In this document: positions 46,201 to 54,450 of the stretch, in pieces
Position numbering within the stretch: the first letter of the stretch is position 1
Layout: every line of letters starts with the position of its first letter
Source: Mucilaginibacter oryzae
Lineage (GTDB): Bacteria; Bacteroidota; Bacteroidia; Sphingobacteriales; Sphingobacteriaceae
NCBI RefSeq assembly: GCF_003148845.1
Contig: NZ_QGHA01000011.1
Coordinates: 1-64,000, forward strand
Reading direction: 5' to 3'
DNA: 64,000 nt
Translations under genes and position numbers: made by a program
Notes under the pieces: generated by a model
The model's input: the letters and a program-made list of their open reading frames with translations, nothing else
Database searches by the model: none
What the model was told of the DNA's origin: nothing

Positions 46201-46780
46201 TGCCGAACAGGTCGGAAGTGTCCTGCTGGACAATACGACTTCGCCGCCCCGTTACGCCGTCCATCCCCTGGAAATGGCTTTCAGCGCCCAGGATATCGAG
46301 CGGCGCCTCAAAAAACTGGTCGACAGCGATCCGGACAACGGCGCCTCGGATGTCCTGCGCTACGCCGTACCGTTCGAGCGGATCGTTTTCGGCGGCCTCG
46401 GGCTAAAAGGCCTGGAACCCGTGGAGGGTACGACCGTATGGCCGGTGATCAACCGGCTGGAGGGAGGTCCACCACGCATGCTTGGCCTACTCGTCACCGG
46501 ACCGGAGCCGTTCAACGACCCGAAACTCAGCGATGCAGACCTGGAAGGTACCGTCAGCCTGGCCTACACCAAAACCGCCGGCGGCCTGTTGGATCCGCTC
46601 AGCCTGCGCTACTTCCTGTCACGGGACACCTCCTCTGTATTCATCACCAATACCGCGATGGACATCCCGGCGGGCAAAGCCAACATCACCTTTACCGCCA
46701 GGGTCTTCAATGGCGAAAGCTATGACCAGACACCGGTGTCAACAGGCGATATCGACCTCAGCGCTTATCTGAACAGTTAA
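40259..46780 (+). CDS. 2173-residue chimeric giant protein, cluster core
   Basis: It begins MPRYLPSLST and has no signal peptide. Residues ~1-437 are AT-rich in codon use and contain two ~53-residue repeats (about 155-207 and 235-288, each with L-T-G-T and E-[IL]-[IV]-Y). Residues ~437-1100 are GC-rich and form a long beta-rich region with many ILxLGGxLxF-type strands; LPAPIPIFAGLGIYGF near 770 recalls DUF6603-like proteins. The part from ~1100 includes a LamG-like domain near 1555-1665 (ENGSFSIEATVMF, ALHLSHQGAD) and a beta-rich end. It may be a scaffold, fibre or receptor-binding component. Whole-family recognition is lacking. Confidence 0.7.
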   Translation: MPRYLPSLSTLISLDNLPDGLGFLQNAVVNIFDDVYFDHYKVVSSRFGEERKYNLDIILNKKIGVEIPGTGIALLLNPPSIEDDISQTSFNVTLSYRLGILRFINDFSLANFSFSTEDLIKLLLKISGVQPIDVFEAVTSYMKNPKNIDLGFITYSIEELITVFNSYYDLTGTIHELVYTEGTSFEEIESGLADAGISASDIINEFGISTDFPVGDDTIGDVYSRLNIEKDTTPFTIPEIIERLNTDFSLTGTQNEIIYVANPESSYSDIISALNQANLNLLDLIIKYVVDSSDSLNKIEGALIDLFALLRNHSSGIEFYGLFDPFVQASINDIALAFQFPRSVLNPINPGTNLPYEDLNVLSMLRFNVGNVGFSSTEGFEFNQESSFLFDKSEIGHTGFVLSFTDAKLDLSSTSNIPEASTAGYPVDFVGVYVKQAQLTFGRFGKDDPDHPSATLTADNLLIGTGGVSGTIKLQDNGRLHRKFGDFAVKLDTFELTFLQNAITNCDVQGELSFPKLKNSDGSIATIGIEVMFKDSGNFSITAKPTGELSKITWPDVFELNVRTLKLGEENGLFFFEVAGLLSFTAVSDLLGDFLPKNIEITKLRIWENGHLEFAGGIQRLDVSFTMKLGPIKLEVDHLTITPYKRTHNGEERSYLCVGFDGMLNTGRAGVGVGGNGIKYYFSIDDGPFDQFFSIEGIVIDMTIPGNVPKDKAAFILHGLLNVQQPTSEDSSAHTEYAGAVSFSMPKLHISGSAGMRLDPDIPSFLVDIGLELPAPIPIFAGLGIYGFRGLIGQHYIPSKKAAGLGDDATWWDYYKAPDPFSKKKGIQIGKFADTSGFSIGAGATIGTTFDDGFVFTSKLFIMLGLPDVFLLQGQAGVLRPRLNLDDEKDPPFSALIAIGDQSFMANLAVDYRIPDSGSIFSLNGQLDIAFFLNNASGWYINLGKDQPDNARIQAKILSILQGYAYLMISSQGIRAGAGAAFSARLNLGIVSGGIEAHLNLGGHLSFKPFQVGGFIEMGGSAYLKVLFVKLSMGLNVGLAVEAPHPVNIVGYFEVSVKIIFKRIRVRVELRLGPRSDDMGPLLQPIDIIGLPDAATGYSPAAAVHMLTGEVFQVNYVQGSGNTLPAPGDPAWKYAFTDNSEGTNPVTIPLDSYIDIEFLKPVKPGTIFGGYTSQLPDGFSELLPPQKGVNQQVTHEYALDNAEIFIWKAGPGGGQWLPYNIYEGVPAIVDSYEVTGGIALSELKPGYWQFSDPNKFNKVRLMSRDMFSYLGKIDETLPDMDALGFGRKDIFCYEHIMNRNLVDWTPVTAGTAYPAGQSVFHEGLSFLFSGLNADVQPAEGQTATSLRLRGHHGSLQITLPEKVSEIGLEFAGNEHRITVSFQTAFYFPFFFRNKFIPVTRDTVVLEPGTGRRTVSYTGEWPIDHVLITFDGRSASDYDGDLCIGGHVRLPETYGAATLNARQRDLETARSLTGLALYNKSLSPQEVIAAGTTAGRIGLWQLDTPNEAEALFGGWTTGSPDLVPQAWYRTSSDELQPLSPYRYTSANDAVIVPATPALKIENGSFSIEATVMFDPLEPGVCTLLSRISPDTGDSLRRGFALHLSHQGADPGTVYTADPDIPEYSLWLTCYNGTSDWGMEARGRYTIDCLTGTISRNQTKHLALVVDRSAGKVRIYLDRQLKAEQDIPAELAVYEPQEASTFLDNLSYLTPGLKARTDIMPPEAQFIEETQVLSNTLNNTIQPVWRPDSIFAVRLSVSDTVSYPGFAAQVHGSTRTFGFRTAGPLGHFQQHYRPYRQLEAEDCAGEFKLASLKPYIDFNRSSPDALGRYELSKPLYWKTPSIRLHFSEDAINAMFSGWNNYLGLPAIGTLLETTLIDPYQNVLQQSLSWEETTTEVTWANYQSLPLSQQLVFLFNQAAAGNDCNHLAAPLYKKLRQAVHVFPDLIPGKFYTAIFHSVYTTPEKGEQRFELHRFSFLTSRFGSFAEQVGSVLLDNTTSPPRYAVHPLEMAFSAQDIERRLKKLVDSDPDNGASDVLRYAVPFERIVFGGLGLKGLEPVEGTTVWPVINRLEGGPPRMLGLLVTGPEPFNDPKLSDADLEGTVSLAYTKTAGGLLDPLSLRYFLSRDTSSVFITNTAMDIPAGKANITFTARVFNGESYDQTPVSTGDIDLSAYLNS

Positions 46781-46811
46781 AAAACTCAATCCACTACAAA
46801 AAAATAAACCT

Positions 46812-49800
46812 ATGCCGGATCAAAATAACCAATACGTCTTCTGCGCAGATTACAGCAGCATGGCCTCCTGCCTGGCCGCGATCTACGCCGACAAAACAGC
46901 CGGGCTTTACCAGGCGGACCAGGCCCTGCTGGATAAGCTCAACACCTTTGAAAATGACCTGCTGAAGAAATTATATCAACGCGTCATCACCGTCCTCGGG
47001 GTCATCGAGGGAGCAGCCGATCCCGATATTTTACAGTCGGGCGATTTTTACGCCGGGGATTTTTACAGCCTCGATTTCCTGACCGGGTACCAGGAGACCG
47101 GGAGCGGCTTCAGCTCGCAATTCCAGACCGTGCTCAATATTTTTGCCCTGCTGTGCAGCAGGGAAGACGAACTGAGCCAGGATATTATCGACAGCATCGC
47201 CACGGTTTTCATCCCCGTGCTGGAAGCATTCGGGGAACTGGAGGAAGCCCTCGCGGCGGCCGGTTTCGAGCCCTGCCGGGATACCCCGGTCGCTTATTTT
47301 AATAACGCGCCGGAGATCCGGCTGCAGGCGGCCGGATCAGACGGCAGCACAGGGATTGCCGAAGGCATCCTGCTGCGCTGGCTGCTGAACGGCCAGTTGG
47401 GTGACCGCCACCTGCCCCAGGGTGATTATGCCAGCAGCCAGGGTTCGGGCTTCAACCTGCCCGATGATTACGTCCGGATTTCGCGCACGCCCTATACGGC
47501 CCCGGTCGTTTTCAACCTCGATTTTTCGGCACTGCGCCCGGCCATCAGCGCGTCGGAACCGCGCTGGACGTATATCCTTAACCTGACCCGGGACGGACGT
47601 AAATACAGCAATACCGTCATCCTGGAATTCAGGGACGCCGCGGCATACCGTGCGCAACACCTACAGGTTAACCCCTTGCAGGACCCGGCTGGGTTCCTGA
47701 AAGGCTACGCCGGGCAGCTGGATATCCGGTTCCGCGACAAAACCGCCTTCCGTTTCGGCTTAACGCTCAGGAAAAGCGGCCAGAGCGCCGCCATACTGAA
47801 ACTGGCTGCGCTTGCAAGGCCGGATGCGGGAATCACGGGAGATGTGACTGTATTGCGGGACCGGCTGGAAATCCAGGAAACAGAAACGGTAAAAAACTAT
47901 ACCGTGGAAAATATCCGTATCATCAGGCTGCAGACCGACGGCAATGCCTACCCGGCCGTACTCAGCTTCGAGACCTATGACGACTTCCTGAAAAGCAGGG
48001 CCGCTAACGCCTGGACGACGGTCGGTTCGGGCTTCGGGCTTTCCCTGGACGACGCGACGGTCTTCAGCAGGCTCGAGGAACACGGGCGCGTGGAGATCGA
48101 TCAGTCCTGGCCGCAATACCGGGATGGAACTACGTTGCGGGTAACGAACTATCAGGACAAATGGTCGCGCTCGACCGGTGAGGAACCTTCCGTAAAAACC
48201 GTCCTGTCCTCGTACCTCTCGCAGAGCCAGTCCGGCATTGACCCCGTGCTGAACGTCAACCCCTTCGGCGGCGATGGCTTTTCGCTGCGCTACATCGATC
48301 TGCTGAACCTGCAGGCGGCTGATTATCATTTTGCCCGGATGCTGGGCCTCGGTCACATCGATACACCCGAGGCCGCGCTGAACGACCGATTCGTTTACCG
48401 GATGACCTACCGCAACAGGACTTCCCTTTCCGCTGAGATTAAAGATCTTGTTTACCTCAGCCTGCCCGTCGCCAAAAACGACCTCCGTCTGCCGGCAAAG
48501 CCCCTGATGCGGCCGGTAAATTACCATTTATCGGTAGAGGGGAGACCAGACGCAGGACAGTTCGACGCCCAAGGCTATAACGTGAGGAACCGGGTACGGC
48601 TGGTCAACATCGGGCGCGCCGCTATGGAGTCGGAGATCCCGGACGAGGATTTTTTCAGCAGCGATGTTCCCAACGCGCTTTTCGACCATGGCGCAAATAC
48701 CTCGGCGGTCTGGTTCGGTCTGGAATACCGTACCGCAGGCGACACCGCCTATGTACTGCCCTATATCACGGACGACCAGGCCGGAGAAGGTCGTGTTTAC
48801 ACCGCTTACAACAGCGCCTATCACGCGGCACACGGAACAGATGCCCCCGAAACGGTGCTTTTGCAGGACAATGAAGACAGCCTTTTCCTCCACCTCGAAA
48901 AAAATGCGGGCATACACGAATACGCGATTTACGGCGTGGATCTTTTCTCGAGGGCTTCCGAACTCAGCGAAGCCGTACAGACCGATGAAACCGTTTTCCC
49001 TCCGGACAACCAGCTTCGCCCGCCAACAGAGCTTACCGTACAATATATTCAAAAGGAAAACACGCCGGTATTCACTGCGGAACGGGAACAGACCTGGCTG
49101 GCCGCCCGCGACGCCGCATTCCCCGGCCAGGATACCGCTTTTACCCGGCTGACCTTCAACTGGGTGGATATCAAGGATGTCAGCGGTCTTGATCCCGCCG
49201 TGCCGGATTATCTCAGCGAGGTGATCAAAGGAAACCGGGCCGGTATACTTTACCGCCCGACAGCTCCGCTGCAGTTGTCCGGCCTGGTCCGGAACGTGAC
49301 GGAGCTTACGGAGACGAGCGTTCAGGTTACCACGGCCGCCTACACTTTACTGGACGGCAGCACGCAACAACCGGCAATCGGGGATACCGACTTCGGCCGC
49401 TTTACCGGCAGCCTGCTGCTGACGGATAAGGGCCCGTATGAGGTGCTCTCCGTCACCAGGCAGCCCGGCGGGACCGGCAGTTCAGCAGGACTGGTACTGA
49501 CCTTAGCGAAAAATAAGGTAACTGAAATGGCTGACGAAGATCCGGAAAACCCGGGTTCGACCGCAACGCGATATTATTACGTAGCTCCTTCGGCAGGAGG
49601 CCGGTTTACCCTCATGGAAAACCTTTCCGAAGCCACCAACTGGCAGCAGGTCCGCGCAGAGATCCCGCTTATCGATCACAGCGATCCCGCCGCGCCTGTC
49701 ATCGATACGATCTATGACGAACAGGGCAAAGCTTCGAGATTCTGGATCGGCGGCATCCATGCACAGGCCACGGTAAGCCTGGCCCGGGACAATGATGACC

Positions 49801-51740
49801 AGGTGTTGCCGGGGTATTACCTTATCACCTGTGCCCAGGGCACGGTATTACCGCCGCACCCACAGGGAACATCTTTCGATCCCGCGGCCCTGAGCCCGCA
49901 GGAACCGCATACACCCTACGTGGAATGGTATAATGGCCGGATTTTCCTGCCGCTGCCGGGCAACAGCGGTGAAAAGAAAGCCGTAGATGTTGTGGGCATC
50001 AAAAACATCGCCCCACTTACTTTATATGCCTATGATCCGGGCTTTCAAACCGGGGACCGTCCCGTTTTAACGGAGAACGACCCGCAAAGGTCAATGACCG
50101 TCAATTACCATCCCGGATACCGTGCCTACCTGATGACCGAACCGGCCCCGGATCAACTGAACGCGGGAAACCTGTTGCCGGCGCCGGGCGCGAATGACAA
50201 AAAATCGATGCTGGCCGTACAAACCCTTCGCCGGGAGACCGGGCAACCGACCTATAGTTCGTCCGTGTCCCTCCCCGCGGTATTGCTGGCACTGCGGATC
50301 CAGGTGCCGCTGCCGCCGGAAAGACCACAGGCAGCTACCCTGAAAGTCCGCCCGGACGCAACCGGAAGAGCGGCCTTTACCTTCGACCTTCCGGTGCTTC
50401 CGGAAAACGGCGAGCAAAAACACGAGCCATTCGGCTGGACTTTTTACCGTACCCATCACGAACTGGTGCTCCGCAGCCTGTACCAGCCGGGCACCGTAAA
50501 CGACATCCTGAGCGCACTCGGAAGTTTTACCAGCGATCCGTTCTTTGCTGACCGCTATATCAGCCTGCTGGAACAGCAGTTCGATCCGTCGGCCTCGGGG
50601 GTATTTAAGCAATACCCGGTCACCGCCGCCGATGGTTCGGAAGCGGTATATGGCTTCCCTGTACCCGACCTGCCGGAACTGCAGCTGGACGGAAACGGGA
50701 ACGTGCTATCACCGGACTCAGCGGAAAGAATAGCCCGGTATGAACGCGCCATCCATAAAACACTGATGCCGCTGACGGAGCAGACACCGATATTAGCTTA
50801 TATCAAGACCGGTAAGCAGACTGAAAACCACCCGCCGGCGATCAGGACCGCGGACAACAAACTGATGAATTTCGGTGATCCCGGATTTGACGCTTTTCCG
50901 ATGATCAGGCAGTACCAGGGAGCTTCAGGAAGCTATTTTATCCGTTTTACGGACTATACGCTTCGCGGTTCGGCACGCTTCCTCTATTTTTATGTAGCGG
51001 CCGAGGTAACCAACCGGCTGGAAATCGGCCCGCTTGGCGGCTTCACCGGCCCTGTAACCGTGCTGAACACGATCCCCGGTGAGGCACCGGTAGTCCGTTC
51101 CTACAGTACTGGTCTGAACGACGGCGAGGGAGACAGCCCGGTTAAGGTTACGTTCAGGCTTTCACCTCATCCGGCCTATGATACGGTAACCGGGGTACGG
51201 TTATTCCGGACGACTGATCCTTCTAAAACCTGGACCCTCGCGGCGATGGGCAGTGCCCTTGATGCCACGCTCATCAGGGACCCGCAAACAGGGGGACTGA
51301 CGGTCACCGACAACTTTGCCGGCCTGAGCCCCCTTCCGCTGGGCGAGACCATCTATTACCGCCTGGCCTTCATCCGGCAGATCATCAACGAAGCAAACCA
51401 GGCCGAGGAGATCCTTTCTCTTGGATCAGAGGTACAGGAAATCCGGCTGATCGATTCGTTTAACCCGGAAACACCTGAGCTGAGCTATGACGAGTCGGAC
51501 GGAAGCCTGCACTGGCAGCCTACAGCGAACAAAGGCACCTATTACCTTTATCAGCAAAACAGCAGGGGGAACTGGCAGGTCATCAGCCGCATTGATAATG
51601 CCGATAACGGAGACATGTCTTTTCCGGTTATTTTACCCGGACCCGACGCTGAAGGAAACCCGGTCTACAGCCGGTTCAAAGTAAAAGCGCAGAACGCTTC
51701 GGGCCTGTTCAGCCTGACGGACAAGGAACTGACCGTTTGA
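46812..51740 (+). CDS. 1642-residue giant protein, partner of the core protein
   Basis: No signal peptide or transmembrane helix. The first ~150 residues are helical and acidic; the remainder is beta-rich with several fibronectin-III-like modules, for example around HEYAIYGVDLFSRASELSEA and at the C-terminus (YYLYQQNSRGNWQVISRID through AQNASGLFSLTD). It is 31 bp downstream of the 2173-residue gene, with the same GC-rich codon use, so co-expression and a shared structure are likely. No enzyme motif was seen. It could be a tail-tip-like, adhesin-like or scaffold protein. Function is unknown. Confidence 0.7.
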   Translation: MPDQNNQYVFCADYSSMASCLAAIYADKTAGLYQADQALLDKLNTFENDLLKKLYQRVITVLGVIEGAADPDILQSGDFYAGDFYSLDFLTGYQETGSGFSSQFQTVLNIFALLCSREDELSQDIIDSIATVFIPVLEAFGELEEALAAAGFEPCRDTPVAYFNNAPEIRLQAAGSDGSTGIAEGILLRWLLNGQLGDRHLPQGDYASSQGSGFNLPDDYVRISRTPYTAPVVFNLDFSALRPAISASEPRWTYILNLTRDGRKYSNTVILEFRDAAAYRAQHLQVNPLQDPAGFLKGYAGQLDIRFRDKTAFRFGLTLRKSGQSAAILKLAALARPDAGITGDVTVLRDRLEIQETETVKNYTVENIRIIRLQTDGNAYPAVLSFETYDDFLKSRAANAWTTVGSGFGLSLDDATVFSRLEEHGRVEIDQSWPQYRDGTTLRVTNYQDKWSRSTGEEPSVKTVLSSYLSQSQSGIDPVLNVNPFGGDGFSLRYIDLLNLQAADYHFARMLGLGHIDTPEAALNDRFVYRMTYRNRTSLSAEIKDLVYLSLPVAKNDLRLPAKPLMRPVNYHLSVEGRPDAGQFDAQGYNVRNRVRLVNIGRAAMESEIPDEDFFSSDVPNALFDHGANTSAVWFGLEYRTAGDTAYVLPYITDDQAGEGRVYTAYNSAYHAAHGTDAPETVLLQDNEDSLFLHLEKNAGIHEYAIYGVDLFSRASELSEAVQTDETVFPPDNQLRPPTELTVQYIQKENTPVFTAEREQTWLAARDAAFPGQDTAFTRLTFNWVDIKDVSGLDPAVPDYLSEVIKGNRAGILYRPTAPLQLSGLVRNVTELTETSVQVTTAAYTLLDGSTQQPAIGDTDFGRFTGSLLLTDKGPYEVLSVTRQPGGTGSSAGLVLTLAKNKVTEMADEDPENPGSTATRYYYVAPSAGGRFTLMENLSEATNWQQVRAEIPLIDHSDPAAPVIDTIYDEQGKASRFWIGGIHAQATVSLARDNDDQVLPGYYLITCAQGTVLPPHPQGTSFDPAALSPQEPHTPYVEWYNGRIFLPLPGNSGEKKAVDVVGIKNIAPLTLYAYDPGFQTGDRPVLTENDPQRSMTVNYHPGYRAYLMTEPAPDQLNAGNLLPAPGANDKKSMLAVQTLRRETGQPTYSSSVSLPAVLLALRIQVPLPPERPQAATLKVRPDATGRAAFTFDLPVLPENGEQKHEPFGWTFYRTHHELVLRSLYQPGTVNDILSALGSFTSDPFFADRYISLLEQQFDPSASGVFKQYPVTAADGSEAVYGFPVPDLPELQLDGNGNVLSPDSAERIARYERAIHKTLMPLTEQTPILAYIKTGKQTENHPPAIRTADNKLMNFGDPGFDAFPMIRQYQGASGSYFIRFTDYTLRGSARFLYFYVAAEVTNRLEIGPLGGFTGPVTVLNTIPGEAPVVRSYSTGLNDGEGDSPVKVTFRLSPHPAYDTVTGVRLFRTTDPSKTWTLAAMGSALDATLIRDPQTGGLTVTDNFAGLSPLPLGETIYYRLAFIRQIINEANQAEEILSLGSEVQEIRLIDSFNPETPELSYDESDGSLHWQPTANKGTYYLYQQNSRGNWQVISRIDNADNGDMSFPVILPGPDAEGNPVYSRFKVKAQNASGLFSLTDKELTV

Positions 51741-51815
51741 TCAGCCTTTTATATGTTTTGAAACCAGTTTAAAAGAAGAAATCAATCTATCATTTATACC
51801 TAAAACAATGATGCC

Positions 51816-52163
51816 ATGGCACTATTAACAGATGAACAAATCGACGAGGCGATCATATCCTCAGGGCCTTTCAACCCTGCGCTGAACAAAACGCAGGGCG
51901 CCAAACTCAGACAGCTCCTAAAAGATTTCCGGGACAACATAACAGCGGAGATCAATAACCACGCCGGGACGCCGGGCCCCGCCGGGCCGGAAGGCCCGCA
52001 AGGACCACAAGGGGAGACCGGCGCTCAGGGACCGGCCGGGCCCAAAGGAGATGCCGGCGCTCAGGGTCCCGCCGGACCGAAAGGGGACACCGGCGCTCAG
52101 GGTCCGGCAGGTCCGGGCGGCACAAGTAAAGCATCGTTTAACTTTTATCAAACTATAATCTAA
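51816..52163 (+). CDS. Collagen-like protein
   Basis: A 115-residue protein. Residues 1-50 form a helical, acidic head (LTDEQIDEAII, KLRQLLKDFRDNI). Residues ~51-102 are 17 Gly-X-Y triplets with frequent PAG, PKG and AQG, a collagen-like triple helix of about 15 nm if straight. A short tail SKASFNFYQTII follows. There is no signal peptide. The gene ends TAATG, overlapping the next gene's start by one base. In phages, similar stalks carry C-terminal or separate head domains, so a trimeric spacer of a particle fibre is a reasonable reading. Confidence 0.8.
   Translation: MALLTDEQIDEAIISSGPFNPALNKTQGAKLRQLLKDFRDNITAEINNHAGTPGPAGPEGPQGPQGETGAQGPAGPKGDAGAQGPAGPKGDTGAQGPAGPGGTSKASFNFYQTII
52020..52124 (+). 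repeat. Tandem 36-bp direct repeats in the collagen-like gene
   Basis: Three near-identical units of 36 bp, each starting GGCGCTCAGGG and coding for GAQGPAGPKGD-type triplets; the last unit is incomplete. They may change in number by slippage or recombination and so vary the stalk length. Confidence 0.75.
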
Positions 52164-52588
52164 TGAATACATCATCCAATCAATTATCCTTTACGACGCT
52201 TACTGCCGATTATCCCGCAGTAAGGATTCCATCCGGTACAGCGGCCAATACAGCGACCCTGATCACCCAGGGCGCATCGAATGCCAGCGTACTCCTTGAC
52301 CTGCTCTTCAGAAGCCTGGATACATCGAATGCGCGTCTTTTTGATATCTATATCGGTGTAAACACAACGCCCGAAAATAATATCGTTCAGATCAGCGTAC
52401 CCGCCAACTCCGGCAACAACGGGGTAACTTCTATTTGTTCACTGGCCGGGCTCGTGCCTGCGATCTTTGACCTCGACCTTGCCGGGAACCGCGTAATCAC
52501 CCTGGAAAGCGGCATGCAGGTTTACGTAGTTAACAAGACTGCGCTCAGCGCGGATATGTATGTCCGCGCGAAACGCAGGAATTTCTAA
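52163..52588 (+). CDS. Small beta-sandwich protein resembling phage decoration proteins
   Basis: A 141-residue, beta-rich, signal-peptide-free protein. The run from LLDLLFRSLDTSNARLFDIYIGV through VQISVPANSGNNGVTSI to LAGNRVITLESGMQVYV reminds me of a beta-sandwich family found in phage structural clusters and in particle-like loci (strand-rich, with a mid VPA-x-x-G-x-N-G motif). The resemblance is from memory and moderate. It is translationally coupled to the collagen-like gene by a TAATG overlap, suggesting a fixed ratio. A trimeric head on the collagen stalk is one model. Confidence 0.55.
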   Translation: MNTSSNQLSFTTLTADYPAVRIPSGTAANTATLITQGASNASVLLDLLFRSLDTSNARLFDIYIGVNTTPENNIVQISVPANSGNNGVTSICSLAGLVPAIFDLDLAGNRVITLESGMQVYVVNKTALSADMYVRAKRRNF

Positions 52589-52595
52589 TTGTTTT

Positions 52596-52627
52596 GCCCG
52601 GGGCCGGAGAAAGCTCTTGCCCCGGGC
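52596..52627 (+). promoter_or_regulatory. GC-rich hairpin between cluster genes
   Basis: A 9-bp perfect stem, GCCCGGGGC with GCCCCGGGC, and a 14-nt loop, with no T-run after it. It lies right before the ATG of the 618-residue frame's likely true start at 52648. It may be a processing, attenuation or stabilisation element; a full terminator is unlikely. Confidence 0.5.
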
Positions 52628-52647
52628 CGAATTTAAAACGCAATCAA

Positions 52648-54450
52648 ATGATTTCAGCAGTGAATTCAGCTCCCGTACATATTATGTACCTTCGAAAAAA
52701 AAACACCTGGTACACGCTCCGGGATGGCAACTGGAGCGACCCGAACACCTGGAGCAGCAACGGCCGTCATGCCCACAATTTCCCACAGGCAGGCGACAAT
52801 GTCGTAATCAGCCACAACGTTATACTGGATAATCCGGTGTACATTAATTATGCGTACAGTATCAACGACCTGACCGTGACCGGGAAACTGACCGTCAAAG
52901 GAGCCGGTACAACCGTCAGCATCCGCGGCAATTTATACGCCGATACCGGTACCATCGACCTGAGCGGGTCCTCCGCTTCCTTTAATCTCTGGGGCCCGGT
53001 AACCAACTTTGGTACGCTCATCCCGGGTACGGCTTCTTATGTAGGCTACTGGGGCAACTGTACCCAGTATATCAGTAAGCCGGTGAATGGTGATTATAAT
53101 TTCCTGTATATCACCAACGGAGCTTATGTAAACGGCAGCCCGATAACCACAAAATACCTGATGTATGATATCAAGGATGTTGCCATGGTCACCGTATACC
53201 TCACCAGCCTGGAGATCGGTGACCATAATGTTGAATTCAACGCCTGTAGCTTTGGAAACTCATCCGGGACGGTTACGGCCGCATTAAGCAGAAAAGGGAC
53301 AGGAACCACGGTCATCAAGGGCCTTTGCAGCGGTATCAGTTATATCGATGTTGGTAATAATCCCCTGGAATTCCGGGGCGGCATCACCGCCGGGGTGGCC
53401 GCGGTAATCAATGCTTCTGAAATACGTTTCACCACAAACAATCAGACTTTTAAAGGGATACTCAGCACAACCGCCACAACGCCGATCATCATCGGCAGCG
53501 GCGTGACACTTACCCTGGACGGCACGAATACGAATACCTGGCTGACCCTGCTATCGACCATCAACGGCACGGATTCGACCAGCATCCTCAATTGTAACCC
53601 TACATCTTACCTTATATTGAAAGGCGCTCCCACAGATCCCATGGTTACCGGCGTATGGCAAGCCGCAGGCTCTGTCTACTATAGCTTTGGCAGCGGGAGC
53701 TTTACCATCAAAAAACCCACTTATGTCGAGTTGAATATTTATGATTCCGCTCAATGCACTTATACGGCAGGAACGGACATTACCGCCGCTTCGGTCAATT
53801 TCTGGAAATCGAACCTGGAACTTTCCAGCTATAACCTCGTCGTGAACGGAGCTGCCGCCCTATCCGGTTTCCAGCTCAGCAGGAACGGTAGCGGGAATAC
53901 GGTTATCAAAGGACTGTTAACCTATTCCGCAGCAGCGGCGATCCTGCTGGGGAATAATACCCTCGAGTTGCAAAACGGCCTGACCACACCGGGCGTACAG
54001 GATACCTATACCTGGAACCTCGGTAACCTGCTGATCAGCACCCGGGACCAAACCTGGAACATGACCAGTGTCTGGACTAACCTGACGGTCATCAACGGAA
54101 ATGTCCGGGTAGCCTCCGGCGTAAAGCTTACCAACCTGGCCAACCTGACCCTTAACGGAGCGCTGGTGGCGGAAGATGCGACTGCGACGCTGGAAAACCA
54201 AAAACTGATCGAATATGATTATGCCCAGGAGCCGATGTCAGGCGGGGGGCTTATCTGCAATACGGTCGCCAATACTTTTATTTATGGCAAATCCGGTGCG
54301 CAGGATATTAAGGCCGGCAACTATCGGACGCTGACATTGAAGGGGAGCGGAATCAAGAAACTGCTCGGCAACGTCAATGTACAGACTAGCTATACCCTTT
54401 CGTCTCCGGCAACCCTTGACAACAACGGCTTCACGCTCACGCACCCCTGA
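52648..54450 (+). CDS. Beta-helix-like fibre protein with tail-fibre-like N-terminus
   Basis: The frame opens at 52594, but the stretch to 52647 overlaps the hairpin and looks non-coding, so I start at the ATG 52648 (about 600 residues). The N-terminal ~60 residues contain RDGNWSDPNTWSSNGR and GDNVVISHNVILDN, a pattern also used in G8-like and phage tail-fibre proteins. The rest is a long repetitive region of short strands with Asn/Gly/Thr turns (for example LTVTGKLTVKGAGTTVSIRG), consistent with a parallel beta-helix. No signal peptide. It would be the receptor- or glycan-binding fibre in a particle model. It is the last gene before a strong terminator. Confidence 0.6.
   Translation: MISAVNSAPVHIMYLRKKNTWYTLRDGNWSDPNTWSSNGRHAHNFPQAGDNVVISHNVILDNPVYINYAYSINDLTVTGKLTVKGAGTTVSIRGNLYADTGTIDLSGSSASFNLWGPVTNFGTLIPGTASYVGYWGNCTQYISKPVNGDYNFLYITNGAYVNGSPITTKYLMYDIKDVAMVTVYLTSLEIGDHNVEFNACSFGNSSGTVTAALSRKGTGTTVIKGLCSGISYIDVGNNPLEFRGGITAGVAAVINASEIRFTTNNQTFKGILSTTATTPIIIGSGVTLTLDGTNTNTWLTLLSTINGTDSTSILNCNPTSYLILKGAPTDPMVTGVWQAAGSVYYSFGSGSFTIKKPTYVELNIYDSAQCTYTAGTDITAASVNFWKSNLELSSYNLVVNGAAALSGFQLSRNGSGNTVIKGLLTYSAAAAILLGNNTLELQNGLTTPGVQDTYTWNLGNLLISTRDQTWNMTSVWTNLTVINGNVRVASGVKLTNLANLTLNGALVAEDATATLENQKLIEYDYAQEPMSGGGLICNTVANTFIYGKSGAQDIKAGNYRTLTLKGSGIKKLLGNVNVQTSYTLSSPATLDNNGFTLTHP

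Noticed and set aside
42068..46264. Long minus-strand frames (441, 364 and 335 codons) opposite the 2173-codon gene
   Set aside because: They appear only in the GC-rich part of the giant gene, encode skewed Gly/Val/Ala/Glu-rich products and have no domains; they are shadows.
52020..52124. Possible CRISPR-like array
   Set aside because: The repeats are adjacent 36-bp units without spacers and encode Gly-X-Y triplets of the collagen-like protein; no cas gene is present.
34794..54450. Extracellular contractile injection system or prophage
   Set aside because: No sheath, tube, baseplate, AAA ATPase, capsid, portal or terminase gene was recognised among the products.
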